Assembly: GCA_949296645.1 (NCBI GenBank)
Contig: CASFPH010000011.1
Coordinates: 19,864 to 83,863 of the forward strand
Length of the DNA: 64,000 nucleotides
Reading direction: 5' to 3'
Source: an uncultured Bacteroidales bacterium
GTDB taxonomy: Bacteria; Bacteroidota; Bacteroidia; Bacteroidales; UBA932
In this document: piece after piece, positions 9,007 through 19,100 of the stretch
Layout of the letters: each line of letters starts with the position of its first letter
How positions within the stretch are numbered: position 1 is the first letter of the stretch
Position numbers and translations under genes: made by a program
The notes under the pieces: model-generated
What the model was told of the DNA's origin: nothing
The model's database searches: none
What the model saw: only the letters and a program-made list of their open reading frames with translations

Positions 9007-9087
9007 GCCCGGATGGCGGAATGGTAGACGCGCTCGTTTCAGGTGCGAGTGCCGAGAGGTGTGCAGGTTCGAGTCCTGTTCCGGGCA
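9007..9087 (+). tRNA. tRNA-Leu (anticodon CAG)
   Basis: Cloverleaf read by eye: acceptor GCCCGGA paired with TCCGGGC; D-arm with GGCGGAATGGTAGACG; anticodon stem CTCGT/GCGAG around loop TTCAGGT (anticodon CAG); a long class II variable arm (TGCCGAGAGGTGT); T-arm GCAGG-TTCGAGT-CCTGT. The class II arm and CAG identify Leu decoding CUG. CCA is not encoded (ACAA follows). Confidence 0.95.
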
Positions 9088-9101
9088 CAATAAAAAAGAA
9101 A

Positions 9102-9130
9102 GCCGACTCAAAAAATTTGGGTCGGCCTTT
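9102..9130 (+). terminator. Terminator after tRNA-Leu
   Basis: GCCGACTC / GGGTCGGC 8-bp stem (one G-T pair) around a short A/T loop, then a T-rich tail. It lies between the tRNA and the convergent transaldolase gene. Confidence 0.8.
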
Positions 9131-9162
9131 TGTTTTCCTAAAATCTGTAATAAATCTCTGTT

Positions 9163-9816
9163 CTACTGCATTTTTGCAGCATCCTTTACGAAAGTGTCAA
9201 GACCTTTGTCGGTAAGAGGGTGCTTGAGAAGTCCTTCGATTGCACTTAAAGGACATGTCGCAACGTCGGCACCGGCATCAAGACATCTTATTATGTGATT
9301 GGTGTGTCTTATGGATGCGGCCAGAACCTGTGTCTGGAAACCGTAACAGTTGAACACGTTGACTATGTGGGATATCAGCGCAACTCCGTCTTCCGAAATG
9401 TCATCGAGTCTTCCTACGAAAGGACTTACAAATGTCGCTCCGGCCTTTGCTGCAAGAAGAGCCTGTCCTACTGAAAATACGAGGGTGCAGTTTGTAGCAA
9501 CGTTTTTGGATGAGAAATATTTTACGGCCCTGATTCCGTCTTTTGTGCACGGAAGTTTAACGGTTATCTTCGGGTCTATGGCAGCAAGTTCTTCGCCTTC
9601 CCTGATCATGCCTTCATAATCGGTAGCAAATACTTCTGCGCTTACAGGTCCGTCTACAATTGAGCAGATTGTTTTGTAGTGGTTGAAAATCTGTTCCTTT
9701 CCTTTGACTCCTTCTTTTGCCATAAGGCTCGGGTTGGTTGTAACTCCGTCAAGAATGCCCATTTCATGAGCTTGCCTTATCTGGTCGATGTTGGCTGTAT
9801 CTATAAAAAATTTCAT
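9163..9816 (-). CDS. Transaldolase / fructose-6-phosphate aldolase family (TalC-like)
   Basis: 217-aa short-type transaldolase, cytosolic, acting in the non-oxidative pentose phosphate pathway or as fructose-6-P aldolase. [15 protein letters not shown] and [14 protein letters not shown] open the TIM barrel. The Schiff-base Lys is in [11 protein letters not shown] (about residue 86), and [12 protein letters not shown] is the typical phosphate/substrate segment. The ~220-aa length separates it from the longer TalA/B type. A perfect -7 box (TAACTTTG) lies upstream on this strand. Confidence 0.93.
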   Translation of the reverse strand: MKFFIDTANIDQIRQAHEMGILDGVTTNPSLMAKEGVKGKEQIFNHYKTICSIVDGPVSAEVFATDYEGMIREGEELAAIDPKITVKLPCTKDGIRAVKYFSSKNVATNCTLVFSVGQALLAAKAGATFVSPFVGRLDDISEDGVALISHIVNVFNCYGFQTQVLAASIRHTNHIIRCLDAGADVATCPLSAIEGLLKHPLTDKGLDTFVKDAAKMQ

Positions 9817-9844
9817 AATTGGTAGGGTGTTTTTAAGAACGGGA

Positions 9845-9872
9845 CAAAGTTAAGACATTTTGACTACATTTG
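9845..9872. promoter_or_regulatory. Divergent -7 boxes for transaldolase and the MFS gene
   Basis: Minus-strand TAACTTTG (9845-9852) faces the transaldolase gene and plus-strand TACATTTG (9865-9872) faces the MFS pseudogene. Both match TAnnTTTG; clear -33 boxes were not found. Confidence 0.5.
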
Positions 9873-9893
9873 CACAGTTTTTCAGTTGACGAT

Positions 9894-10746
9894 ATGCAAA
9901 AGGACCGACTCATTACGCCGAGTTACTGTTTTATACTGGCGGCGAATTTCCTGCTCTATTTCGGGTTTTATCTGCTTATGCCGGTATTTCCATTCTATCT
10001 TGTGGAGACTTTTCCTGCATGATTATTATTCGTTCGACTTTATTTTCCTGTGTGCTATGGGATGCTGTATTCTTGGTATGATAATGGCCGTTATGGTTAA
10101 GGCTCCGAAGAAGGAACCGGTAAAACATGACACGCCTGTATCTCTGGACCGTTTCATATTGTTGAAAGGTATTCCGCTCGGTGTTGCATTGCTGTTGCTT
10201 TCGATACCTTACGGCATGACGACCACGTATGTAGCCATGTATGCCAAGGATATCGGAATAGCCAACGGTACTGGACTCTTTTTCTCGTTCATGGCTGTCG
10301 GAATGGCTGTTTCGAGGCTGTTTTCCGGAAAACAGGTTGACAGGGGAAGGATAACGGAGGCCATATGCATAGGCCTGTACGTAGTCATAATATGTTTTGC
10401 CTTGCTGTTTGCCTGTGAATGGATGATGTCATTCAATGCTTCTTTGACTAAAACGGTGTTTTTCTCTACTGCTCTCCTTTTGGGAGCCGGATTCGGCACG
10501 ATGTTCCCGGCCTTCAACACGATGTTCGTGAATCTTGCTCCTAACAGCCAGAGAGGAACGGCTACATCGACCTATCTTACGTCATGGGATGTTGGAATAG
10601 GGCTCGGTCTGGTGGCGGGAGGTCTAATAAGGGATATCGATTCCCTGTCGCATGCATATCTTTTCGGCGCTTTTCTTTCACTCGTATCCATGATATATTT
10701 CAGGTATTATGTAGCTCCGCATTTCCATAGAAACAGAATGCGCTGA
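9894..10746 (+). pseudogene. MFS transporter broken by an internal deletion
   Basis: An authentic MFS N-terminus (about 42 aa, beginning MQKDRLITPS and containing TM1 with NFLLYFGFYLLMP) is open from 9894 and ends at a TGA at 10020-10022. From 10009 a second frame continues with LFLHDYYSFDF and runs as a normal MFS C-terminal part (TM6-TM12, e.g. DRFILLKGIPLG, PYGMTTTYVAMYAKDIG) to 10746. In intact Bacteroidota relatives about 120 residues (TM2-TM5, including the R-x-x-x-G-x-x-x-D loop) lie between these segments, so TM2-TM5 are missing and the frames no longer agree. The junction lies within CTTTTCCTGCAT, which fits both ends. The missing segment is judged from family memory. Confidence 0.85.
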
Positions 10747-10771
10747 AATTAGAAGCCCCTTTTTTGCCTGC

Positions 10772-11815
10772 TCAGACGAAAAATTTGTTCTTTAGCCAGT
10801 ATTTGTAGAAAGGATCGACGAATCCTGTTTCCCCGCAGTGCCTGACAAGCACAGACTTGTCAAGAAGGGAAAGTCTTGCCCTGTTAAGGGCAGGAGATGA
10901 AGTTATTCCGTATTTTTTCATTACGGAAGCCGAGGTAAGTGCCTTTTCCCCTGAGATAAAAGCTTTAAGAAAGTTTATCTGGGCATCGGTCAGGCTTTCT
11001 GTGGTGACTATGTAGTGCAGACTGAATTGCTCGGTCATTATCTCGATTGTGTCGTCGATTATTTCCCTTGAACAGAAAGCCCTTGTATGGTACCATATTT
11101 CTTCTGTCGTCAGCTGGATGAAATACGGATGCCTGTCGGATATGTCGATTATGTATCTGCACAGTTCGGAGGATATGGATTTTCCTGAAGATGAGAATCT
11201 TGTGCGTATATAGTCTATCCATACGATGTCTTCAATCTTTTTCAGCCTTATTGTTTCCCCGTGTGATTTCAGCGGAGATTTAGGGATTGCGAATGTTTCC
11301 TCTACGTCCCTGCAGCTGTCGGCGGTGATGAGGAATGTTGTCATCGTATTGTGTGAGGATATGTTTTTGAGAATTTCCTTTGCGATGGGTGCGTGTCCGC
11401 TGTTCCTCAGTATGTTTTGTATTTCGTACAGAATTATCAGACATCTTTTTCCTGTTTTTTCACAGCATCTGAAAAGAGCCGTGAATATGCCGTTTTGCAG
11501 TTCTTCGGAAGAATATTCTTCCTTGACGGAGGAATATGCCGGACCGGCCTGTCTGTGGAGCTGTATGTCTATACGCTGTCTTATTTCTTCAGAACTCCTT
11601 CTTTTACGCAGGTTTATTTTACATATTATGCAGTTTTCATATTCTTGTCTGCCATTGCGCCTGAACAATTCAAGAGCATTTTCCATTATTCCTGATTTTC
11701 CCCAGTAGTGCGGGGAAACAAGAAGCGTATCTGTTCCCTTTTTGATGTTTTCAGCGATTTTTGCTGATTCGCTGTCTCTCCCGATACATTTAACGTTGCC
11801 GGTTGTCTTTATCAT
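10772..11815 (-). CDS. AAA ATPase (archaeal-type ATPase/STAND-like) with C-terminal winged helix
   Basis: 347 aa. The N-terminal P-loop VSPHYWGKSG corresponds to the family's S/GPRRxGK[ST]. The Walker B region is CLIILYEIQNI, where the usual Mg-coordinating Asp is Tyr130 followed by Glu131. The C-terminal ~80 aa (TDAQINFLKAF...DPFYKYWLKN) form the winged-helix typical of PF01637-like ATPases. Role unknown. The gene overlaps the RluA-type gene by 4 nt, and the alcohol dehydrogenase lies upstream, so it is the last gene of a three-gene transcript. The Tyr substitution needs one base change (GAC to TAC) and may reduce ATP hydrolysis. Confidence 0.75.
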   Translation of the reverse strand: MIKTTGNVKCIGRDSESAKIAENIKKGTDTLLVSPHYWGKSGIMENALELFRRNGRQEYENCIICKINLRKRRSSEEIRQRIDIQLHRQAGPAYSSVKEEYSSEELQNGIFTALFRCCEKTGKRCLIILYEIQNILRNSGHAPIAKEILKNISSHNTMTTFLITADSCRDVEETFAIPKSPLKSHGETIRLKKIEDIVWIDYIRTRFSSSGKSISSELCRYIIDISDRHPYFIQLTTEEIWYHTRAFCSREIIDDTIEIMTEQFSLHYIVTTESLTDAQINFLKAFISGEKALTSASVMKKYGITSSPALNRARLSLLDKSVLVRHCGETGFVDPFYKYWLKNKFFV

Positions 11816-13578
11816 TTGAGTGTCGGATTCCTGTAGTTTATGCCGCTTATTTTGTAAAGGTATGAAAAAAAATCGTTATTGACGGCTTTTATTGTCATTG
11901 TCTTACCGGTGACAGGGTGTGTGAAGGAAATGGAATATGCATGGAGCATGAGACGTCCTTTGACATAACCGGCTTTCGTGAATCCGTAGAGTCTGTCTCC
12001 TGCAATCGGATGTCCGAGACCCTTGCCATGAGCAGCATGCACCCTCAGCTGGTGTGTCCTGCCTGTTACAGGTGTCATTTCTACAAAGGTATACCTGTCC
12101 GATCTGCATATGATCCTGGTAACTGTCAATGCCGGTTTCCCAAAGTCGGTATCGACTTTCTGTCTCGGTCTGTCCGCGATATCCGGCGAGAGGGGAAGTT
12201 CCGTCCTGATTATTTTCCCGTCAGTGTTCAGAGAACCTTCAAGCAGGGCAAGATATGTTTTCGTGATTTTACGGTTTTCAAAATCGCGCTGCAACCTTTT
12301 ACAGCAAATCTCGTCCTTTGCAAAAAGGATGACTCCGGATGTGTCCATGTCAAGCCGGTGTATCTGGTAGATGTGTTTTCCGTTTGCCTTTTCCCTTTCT
12401 TGAAGAAATTCCTGAAGGGAGACTGATGATGTCTTTCCGGGAACGGAAAGAATTCCTGCAGGTTTGTCTGCAGCTATCAGATAATCGTCTTCATAAAGTA
12501 TGCCCGTTTTACGGATGAGGTTCAGTCCGCTTGTCCTGTCCGGGTCCGCGAGGTGGTTTTTTCCCATGTCGGTTTTTCCCAGCATGTAACCTAATATGGG
12601 ACCGCATTTGTTTTGACATGATGGATAGAAAGATCCGTCGTGCCTTATGCCTGATGCTGGCGGCCTGCCATACCAGAATTCGGCGATTTCAATTGGTCTC
12701 AGTCCTTTTTCGAAAGCATATTGGAACAGTTTCGGACCTGCACAGTCCCCGGCTCCGGATGGAGGTTCCGCTATGCCGTGGTCTGAAAACACTTCTCTGA
12801 GATTCTTGCGTTCGCCTTTTCCGTTCAGAAATGAATAACCGTCGAATATCCTTTCCTGCAGAACGGCTGACATTTTCTTTCTTTTTATATGAAGCCTTTC
12901 AAGTTCCGAATCGAATTCCGAAAGGGTTTCAGCAATTTCAGAAATGCGCTTTTTCCATCTTTCCCTTATTCTTTTGAGTTCGGCTTTCTGGAATCTGCTT
13001 TCGTCAAGCAGTTTTTCTTCGGTTTTTTCATCATAATCGTCCGATTTGCGGATTTCGTCCCTTAGATTTTTGCTCTTTCTGGCGAATTCGGAATAGGCTG
13101 AAATCTCATTTCCGGCTTCCGTTTCGGTATCCCGAAGTGCTTTTACGGCTTTAATGTATTCGGGGGAGGATTTTAGTTCCGAAATTTTGGCATTTATGGC
13201 GGATATTTCATTTTCCCCTTTGCGGAAGAAGCCTTCCTGATTATATAAATCAAAGACAGGAGGCACGAAAAAATCGTCTCCTGTCCTGATATTTCCTGAA
13301 AATGCGGCCAGAAAAGCAAGTCCGGCCCTGTTTCCGTTTTCTATGGCAACGGTAAGGATGCCGAACATTTTGCCTTCGGATGCCTCTTCTGCGAGTACGG
13401 CATCGGCCCGTACATGTTCTCTTACCTTTTCAGCTGCCGTTTCCGCAAATGCGCTGGGTTCATAATTGAAAGGATTGTTCAGCTTGCGTCCGAGATATGC
13501 CTGCAATGATATTCCGGAATCGTTTTCCATCTTCCGTATATCCTGACTGCTGAAAAAATGTATCCTGTCTCCGCTCAT
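11812..13578 (-). CDS. RluA-family RNA pseudouridine synthase with long N-terminal extension
   Basis: 588 aa, about twice the core RluA length. The catalytic domain is in the C-terminal ~240 residues: YEDDYLIAADKPAGILSVPG, the active-site HRLDMDTSG (catalytic Asp410), and the C-terminal GRTHQLRVHAAHGLGHPIAGD-like block (here with an extra KG before LGHP). The N-terminal ~340 residues are largely charged helices (likely coiled coil around 150-250); this long form is common in Bacteroidota and gammaproteobacteria. It modifies rRNA or tRNA uridines; the target site is unknown. Preceded by the alcohol dehydrogenase (17-nt gap) and overlapping the ATPase. Confidence 0.88.
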   Translation of the reverse strand: MSGDRIHFFSSQDIRKMENDSGISLQAYLGRKLNNPFNYEPSAFAETAAEKVREHVRADAVLAEEASEGKMFGILTVAIENGNRAGLAFLAAFSGNIRTGDDFFVPPVFDLYNQEGFFRKGENEISAINAKISELKSSPEYIKAVKALRDTETEAGNEISAYSEFARKSKNLRDEIRKSDDYDEKTEEKLLDESRFQKAELKRIRERWKKRISEIAETLSEFDSELERLHIKRKKMSAVLQERIFDGYSFLNGKGERKNLREVFSDHGIAEPPSGAGDCAGPKLFQYAFEKGLRPIEIAEFWYGRPPASGIRHDGSFYPSCQNKCGPILGYMLGKTDMGKNHLADPDRTSGLNLIRKTGILYEDDYLIAADKPAGILSVPGKTSSVSLQEFLQEREKANGKHIYQIHRLDMDTSGVILFAKDEICCKRLQRDFENRKITKTYLALLEGSLNTDGKIIRTELPLSPDIADRPRQKVDTDFGKPALTVTRIICRSDRYTFVEMTPVTGRTHQLRVHAAHGKGLGHPIAGDRLYGFTKAGYVKGRLMLHAYSISFTHPVTGKTMTIKAVNNDFFSYLYKISGINYRNPTLK

Positions 13579-13595
13579 TTGCCGGCAGTGTGTTT

Positions 13596-14747
13596 TCAGA
13601 GAACGGATCTGAGTATCATTTCGGTTTTTTCAGGAGTTACGATACCGTGTTCGCCTACGTTCCATTTTCTGTCTCTGAAACGTTTTACTATGGTATTTAT
13701 GGTTTCTTCGCCGATATTGTGTTCAGAAAGTTTTATTTTCATTCCGACAGAGCGATAGAATTCTTCCGTTTTTACCACGGCTGCTTCTATTCTTTCGTCT
13801 TCCGTGCCTTCCTTTATGTCCCATACCCTTTCGGCGTATTTTAGGAGTTTGGCACGCTTTTCCTCTTTCATTACTCTCATTACTCCCGGATGTACGATTG
13901 CGAGGGTTACTCCGTGGTCGAGTCCGTGGAGAGCAGTCAGTTCATGTCCGATCATATGTGTTGCCCAGTCTTCATCCACACCCATTGCTATGAAGCCGTT
14001 CAGACCCATCGTGGCTGTAATCATGAAGTTGGCGCATACATCGTAGCTTCTTTCATCCTTGAGCAGGTCTGGTGCGATTTCTACAAGTGTCCTTAGCAGT
14101 CCTTCTGCAAACCTGTCCATTACCTTGGTGTCGATATCCGTAGTGAGGTACTGTTCCAGAGTATGTGCGTAAGTATCGACTATACCGTTGGATATCTGTC
14201 TTTTAGGAAGTGAATATATTGCAGTAGGGTCGAGTATGGAGAATTGCGGGAAGCAGTTCGGGTTGTGGAATGCGAATTTTTCATTTGTTTCCCTTCTCGA
14301 TATTACGGCTCCGCAGTTCATTTCCGATGCCGTTGCAGGGAGCGTAAGTACGGTTCCGAAAGGAATGGCTTCGCTGGTAATGCTGCTGTCAAGCATGAAT
14401 TCCCACGGGTCTCCTTCATATTTTGTACCCGCAGCAATGAATTTGGTTCCGTCGATTATCGAACCGCCTCCTACGGCCAGAAGCATGTCCACCTTTTCCT
14501 TTTTGCATATTTCCACCGCTTTCATGAGTGTAGAATAATCCGGGTTGGCTTCTATTCCTCCGAATTCGATTACTTCCACACCTTTGAGCGCTGCCTTGAC
14601 CTGATCGTAAATGCCGTTTTTGAAGATGGATCCTCCTCCGAATGTCATCATTACTTTTGTTCCCGGAGCTATTTTTTCCGACAGTTTAGATATCTGTCCT
14701 TTTCCGAATATTAATTCTACCGGATTTCTGAAAATGAAATTGTGCAT
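13596..14747 (-). CDS. Iron-containing alcohol dehydrogenase (YqhD/butanol dehydrogenase type)
   Basis: 383-aa type III alcohol dehydrogenase that reduces aldehydes using NAD(P)H in the cytosol. N-terminal Rossmann part with [14 protein letters not shown] and [17 protein letters not shown]. Metal-site segments [14 protein letters not shown] (Asp and His ligands) and [19 protein letters not shown] (two His ligands) are intact. The NADPH-type GGGS motif favours the YqhD/BdhA subgroup. First gene of a transcript with RluA and the ATPase. Confidence 0.92.
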   Translation of the reverse strand: MHNFIFRNPVELIFGKGQISKLSEKIAPGTKVMMTFGGGSIFKNGIYDQVKAALKGVEVIEFGGIEANPDYSTLMKAVEICKKEKVDMLLAVGGGSIIDGTKFIAAGTKYEGDPWEFMLDSSITSEAIPFGTVLTLPATASEMNCGAVISRRETNEKFAFHNPNCFPQFSILDPTAIYSLPKRQISNGIVDTYAHTLEQYLTTDIDTKVMDRFAEGLLRTLVEIAPDLLKDERSYDVCANFMITATMGLNGFIAMGVDEDWATHMIGHELTALHGLDHGVTLAIVHPGVMRVMKEEKRAKLLKYAERVWDIKEGTEDERIEAAVVKTEEFYRSVGMKIKLSEHNIGEETINTIVKRFRDRKWNVGEHGIVTPEKTEMILRSVL

Positions 14748-14809
14748 GTCGATATCCTTTTTATATCAATAATTTTGACAAATTTAGTACATCAGAAACA
14801 AATAATATC

Positions 14810-14817
14810 TATTTTTG
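14810..14817 (+). promoter_or_regulatory. -7 element for the TlpA-like lipoprotein gene
   Basis: TATTTTTG matches TAnnTTTG, 26 nt before the start codon at 14844. The best -33 candidate is weak. Confidence 0.45.
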
Positions 14818-14843
14818 CGCCAAATTTTAAATCACTATTCATT

Positions 14844-15947
14844 ATGAGAAGAGTATTCAAAACATTTGCATTCGCCGCAGCTGTGGCAGTGGCGGCATGT
14901 TCCGGAAAACCTGGATATGTTATCACAGGTACGGTAGAAACTGGCGCTGACGGAGACATGGTTTTCCTTCAGGAAAGACAGGGCTGGAATTTTGTCAACC
15001 TTGATACCGCTGTTGTATCTGCCGGTCAGTTTACATTCGAAGGTGTACAGGAACTTCCTAAAAATGTATATCTTTCTTGCAAGACCGCTGAAAACAATGT
15101 GCTCAGGACAGATTTCTTCCTTGAAAACGGAAAATTGACAGTAGAACTGAAGAAGGAAAACCCTTCTGTAAAGGGAACTGCAGTAAACGATGCATATCAG
15201 GCCGTTAAGGATCAGATCGCTGAAGTTTATCCAAAGATGAGGGAACTTTCGATGGCTGCAAGGCAGGAAGGCCTTTCTGAAGGACAGAGGGATTCTATCT
15301 ATGCCGAGTATGAAAAGCTCGACAACAGGATGTCCGAGATAAATCTCAATGCCGCAAAGGCAAACATTACAAATGCTGTTGGAGTTCATCTTCTCAAAAG
15401 CATATATTACGGTCTGAAGGTAGACGAACTTGATGCTCTTCTTTCACAGGTTCCTGAGTCTTTCAAGAGCGATGAGACTGTAGTAAAGATTCAGAAATAT
15501 GCGAATGCTTTGAAAACCACAGCTGTAGGTCAGAAATTCGTTGACTTTACAATGAAGGATCTTGAAGGCAAGGACGTGAAACTTTCCGATTATGTAGGAA
15601 AAGGCAAGGTTGTCGTTGTGGATTTCTGGGCTTCATGGTGCGGTCCATGCCGTGCAGGTATGCCTGCTCTGAAGGAACTTTACAAGAAGTACAAAGGTGA
15701 CAAGTTCGAAATCGTAGGTGTTTCCCTTGACAAGGAAGAAGCTGCATGGAAGAAAGGTATCGAGGATCTCGGAATCAACTGGCCTCATATGTCAGACCTT
15801 AAATACTGGGATTGCGAAGGTGCACAGCTTTATGGAGTGAACGCCATTCCTCATCTCGTAGTTATGGACAAGGACGGTGTTATAGCAGCAAGGAATATCC
15901 ATGGTGCTGAACTTGAAGCTAAAGTTAAGGAACTTATAGCAAAATAA
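14844..15947 (+). CDS. DUF4369/thioredoxin-like (TlpA/ResA) lipoprotein
   Basis: 367-aa secreted thiol-disulfide oxidoreductase. I start at 14844 because it gives a clean signal peptide with lipobox (AAVAACSG), whereas an upstream extension overlaps the divergent alcohol dehydrogenase start. Residues ~25-130 match DUF4369 ([16 protein letters not shown]). The C-terminal ~140 residues form an AhpC/TSA-thioredoxin domain with [14 protein letters not shown] (Cys266/Cys269) and the cis-Pro loop NAIPHLVVM. This architecture is typical of Bacteroidota; it probably reduces or repairs disulfides in the periplasm. A long hairpin terminator follows. Confidence 0.9.
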   Translation: MRRVFKTFAFAAAVAVAACSGKPGYVITGTVETGADGDMVFLQERQGWNFVNLDTAVVSAGQFTFEGVQELPKNVYLSCKTAENNVLRTDFFLENGKLTVELKKENPSVKGTAVNDAYQAVKDQIAEVYPKMRELSMAARQEGLSEGQRDSIYAEYEKLDNRMSEINLNAAKANITNAVGVHLLKSIYYGLKVDELDALLSQVPESFKSDETVVKIQKYANALKTTAVGQKFVDFTMKDLEGKDVKLSDYVGKGKVVVVDFWASWCGPCRAGMPALKELYKKYKGDKFEIVGVSLDKEEAAWKKGIEDLGINWPHMSDLKYWDCEGAQLYGVNAIPHLVVMDKDGVIAARNIHGAELEAKVKELIAK

Positions 15948-15984
15948 ATATTTTCAAAGGCCGTAGTACGGTCCGAATCTTATC

Positions 15985-16025
15985 AGAGGCTGTATCGTAA
16001 TGTTTACGATGCGGCCTCTATTTCT
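15985..16025 (+). terminator. Terminator of the TlpA-like gene
   Basis: AGAGGC-GTATCGTAA paired with TTACGATGC-GCCTCT (about 16 bp with small mismatches), 3-nt loop, followed by a T-rich run. Confidence 0.85.
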
Positions 16026-16068
16026 TTTTCTTTTTTGCAGGAACGGACTCTCTTCTTATCTTAGCGGT

Positions 16069-16446
16069 ATGAAAAAAAACAATATCCGGAATACCGTTTT
16101 TGTTCTACTGGGCAGCATATTTCTTGCTCTCGGTATTGCCGGCATATTCCTGCCGCTCCTTCCGACGACCCCTTTTCTTCTTCTGGCTGCTTCCCTGTAT
16201 TTCAAGGGTTCTGAACGAATGTATAATCGGCTTATCTCGCACAAGCGCCTCGGACCGTATATCACGAATTTCAGGGAGAAGAAGGCTATCCCGTTGAGGG
16301 CCAAGATATATTCAGTCTCCCTCTTGTGGGCGACAATGCTTTACTGTATATTATGCGTGGTTCCGTTTCCAGTAATCAAGGTCCTTCTTGTCATAGTGGC
16401 TGTTGCTGTGACATGGCACATATTGTCGTTCAGGACACTGCGATGA
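16069..16446 (+). CDS. DUF454 (YbaN-like) inner-membrane protein
   Basis: 125-aa membrane protein with three to four TM segments. The N-terminal GIAGIFLPLLPTTPFLLLAA followed by a small loop (YFKGSERMYNRLISHKRLGPYI) is the DUF454 signature. Start at 16069 chosen because upstream codons overlap the preceding terminator. Function of the family is not established. Confidence 0.85.
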   Translation: MKKNNIRNTVFVLLGSIFLALGIAGIFLPLLPTTPFLLLAASLYFKGSERMYNRLISHKRLGPYITNFREKKAIPLRAKIYSVSLLWATMLYCILCVVPFPVIKVLLVIVAVAVTWHILSFRTLR

Positions 16447-16573
16447 TATGCCGTTTTGCCGTATGCAGGTACTTGAGGCATAATCGAACATTTCCTCTGT
16501 TGATATGTTATATTATATTAATTTTGTTATGGTATATTTTTATTGATCATATAAATCTAAATATTCGTGTATT

Positions 16574-17749
16574 ATGGAAAATGACTGTATATATGACAGG
16601 ATTGTCGACCGCAGGGGTACTGACTGTGTAAAATGGGATGATCTGAAAAACCGTTTCGGAAGGGAGGATCTTCTTCCTATGTGGGTGGCCGATATGGATT
16701 TCAAGACACCTGATTTCATTACCGACTCAATCCGTGAGATGCTCGACAGAGGGGTTCTTGGCTATACTTTCATACCTGATTCATGGTATGATTCGATAAT
16801 TAGCTGGCTTGACAGGAGACATGCCTGGAAAATCAGGCGCGAATATCTTGCGTATGTTCCCGGGATTGTAAGAGGGCTTGCTTATGTGCTCAGGGCCTTT
16901 ACAAAAGAGGGCGACAAGGTAATGGTCATGCCTCCGGTATATTTCCCGTTCTTCAATGTATCCATGAAAAGCGGACGTGAGGTGGTGTATTCTCCGCTGG
17001 TGATGGAAAACGGTACCATGAATATTGATTTCGACCGGTTCAGAAAGGATATTGCGGGATGCAAAGCGCTTATATTGTGTAACCCTCACAATCCCGGCGG
17101 CAGGGTGTGGACAGAGAATGAACTGAAAACCATAGCGGAAATAGCTTATGATAACGGTACCCTCGTGATTTCGGATGAGATACATGCCGACCTTACCCTC
17201 AAGCCTTACAGACATCATCCGTTCTCCATGGTTTCTGAAAAGGCTGCGGCAAATTCCGTTGTGATGATGGCTCCGAGCAAGGCTTTCAACATGCCGGGAA
17301 TATCAAGTTCGTACTGTATTATAGAGGATGACCGTTTAAGGGAGATATTCAGGAAATATATGGATTCCGGTGATTTTGCCGAAGGTCACATGTTTGCCTA
17401 CAGAACGGTCTCCGCAGCCTATGACAACGGGGCTGAATGGCTGGACAGAACTTTGGAATATATTTCCGGAAACATAGATTATGTTGAGAGGTTTCTTGAG
17501 AATGAACTGCCTCAGGTGGGGATGATCAGACCGCAGGCCTCTTTCCTGATATTTCTTGACTGCAGAAAACTCGGACTTGACAGGGAAGGTCTTGATGCCC
17601 TGTTCCTTGACAAGGCGCATCTTGCCCTTAACAATGGTGCCATGTTCGGTGAGGGAGGAGAGGGTTTCATGAGACTAAATGTCGGTGTTCCGGCAAGCGT
17701 GCTTGAAAAAGCCATGCTGAGTCTGAAATCTGCTGTTCAGTCCCTGTAG
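16574..17749 (+). CDS. PatB/MalY-family C-S lyase (PLP-dependent)
   Basis: 391-aa fold-type I PLP enzyme, probably cystathionine/cysteine-S-conjugate beta-lyase. MWVADMDFKTPDFI near the N-terminus is diagnostic of PatB/MalY. Further conserved parts are LCNPHNPGGRVW, ISDEIHADLTL (PLP-ring Asp), and MMAPSKAFNMPGISSSY with the Schiff-base Lys. Normal length. A -7-like TAATTTTG lies at 16519-16526. The substrate is inferred from the family, and aminotransferase activity cannot be ruled out. Confidence 0.9.
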   Translation: MENDCIYDRIVDRRGTDCVKWDDLKNRFGREDLLPMWVADMDFKTPDFITDSIREMLDRGVLGYTFIPDSWYDSIISWLDRRHAWKIRREYLAYVPGIVRGLAYVLRAFTKEGDKVMVMPPVYFPFFNVSMKSGREVVYSPLVMENGTMNIDFDRFRKDIAGCKALILCNPHNPGGRVWTENELKTIAEIAYDNGTLVISDEIHADLTLKPYRHHPFSMVSEKAAANSVVMMAPSKAFNMPGISSSYCIIEDDRLREIFRKYMDSGDFAEGHMFAYRTVSAAYDNGAEWLDRTLEYISGNIDYVERFLENELPQVGMIRPQASFLIFLDCRKLGLDREGLDALFLDKAHLALNNGAMFGEGGEGFMRLNVGVPASVLEKAMLSLKSAVQSL

Positions 17750-17824
17750 GTGTGGCTTGACCGGACGTTTTAATAATTTCGTAACAAAAAGGATATAACT
17801 TTACGCCCTGATAAAGATTATCTT

Positions 17825-19098
17825 ATGAAAGTTAAAACGGTTAAGGACTATCTGGCCAGAGATATCAGTTGGATGTATTTCAACAGACGCATATTGCAGG
17901 AGGCTTCCAGAGACAATGTTCCTCTTCTGGAAAGACTTGCTTTTCTGGGAATTTATTCGAACAATCTGGATGAGTTTTTCAGGGTAAGGGTGGCGACGCA
18001 GAGCAGAATCGCCGAATGTGAAGAAAAGGCGGCAAAAGCGGACAGGGAGGAATCACTTTCTGTGCTTAAATCCATAAACCGGCTCAATACAGAGTATTCC
18101 AGGGAATTCGAGCGTACGATCAGGGTACTTATGGATGAGCTCAGGAAAGAGAACATATATATCATAAATGATTCCGAGGCAGACGAGGAACAGTTGGCGT
18201 ACATAAGGTCGTTTTATCGGGAGCGTCTCAACGGATTTGTACTTCCGGTGAGATTTTCGGCCATAAAGCATTTCGACATAGAGGCGGATGACAACATATA
18301 TCTGGCGGTAAGGCTTCATAAGAAAGGGGCTGATAAAAGAAAGTACGAGTATGGATTTCTTGATCTTCCGGTGGCTTTGTGCGGCAGGTTCGTAAGGCTT
18401 CCTGACAGGGACGGAAAAAGCTATCTCATGTATCTTGATGATGTGATAAGATGTTGTCTTCCGTTCATTTTCTGCGGACAGGAATATGAGAGTTATGAGG
18501 CTTATTCCTTCAAGTTCACTCGCGATGCGGAAATGGATATAGATAACGACATGCGTAACGGTGTGCTTCAGAAGATATCCAAAGGATTGAAAAGCCGCAG
18601 GAAAGGGGAACCGCTCCGTGTGGTGTATGATGCTGCGATGCCGGGAGGGCTGCTCAAGCAGCTTATGAAGGTGCTTGCTTTGGACAAACTGGATACGGTA
18701 CTTGCCGGGGGACGTTATCATAATCACAAGGATCTGATGGGATTCCCGGATTGCGGAAGAAAGGACCTGAAGTATCCGGTGTGGACTCCGCTTCTGAAAA
18801 AGGAGATTTCGGAGCCGGAAGAGAGTTTCATTGCCGGCATAAGGAAAAAGGACCGCTTCATACATGTACCTTACCATAGCTTCGATTCGTATATAAGGGT
18901 ACTCCAGGAAGCGGCAATAAGTCCCGATTCATAAAACTGATAAATGACGAAGTAAAAAACAGAAATGCCGGTAAACCTGCCTGGATTAAGGTGAAGGTCA
19001 ATCATATAACTGATTCCGCCATCGTCAGGAAACTGTATGAGGCGGCAGCGGCTGGAGTGTCAGTGGATCTACTTGTCAGGTTGGAATTAAATGGCTGA
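17825..19098 (+). pseudogene. ppk: Polyphosphate kinase 1 gene with deletions (ppk1 remnant)
   Basis: The first 369 codons (17825-18934) encode a good PPK1 N-terminal half: YLARDISWMYFNRRILQEA, SNNLDEFFRVRVA, and the segment ending SYIRVLQEAAISPD. The frame then stops at 18932-18934. From 18928 another frame gives about 56 codons (FIKLINDEVKNRNAGKPAW... ADSAIVRKLYEAAAAGVSVDLLVR-like) that correspond to the PPK1 C-terminal region, ending at TGA 19096-19098. The residues between, including the first catalytic His/PLD block, and the C-terminal end are missing relative to the ~690-aa family. The enzyme cannot be active. Two nt later the intact ppx gene starts. Confidence 0.85.
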
Positions 19099-19100
19099 AT

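Noticed and set aside
14742..14843. Upstream start for the TlpA-like lipoprotein
   Set aside because: It overlaps the divergent dehydrogenase start and the -7 box, and would bury the signal peptide.
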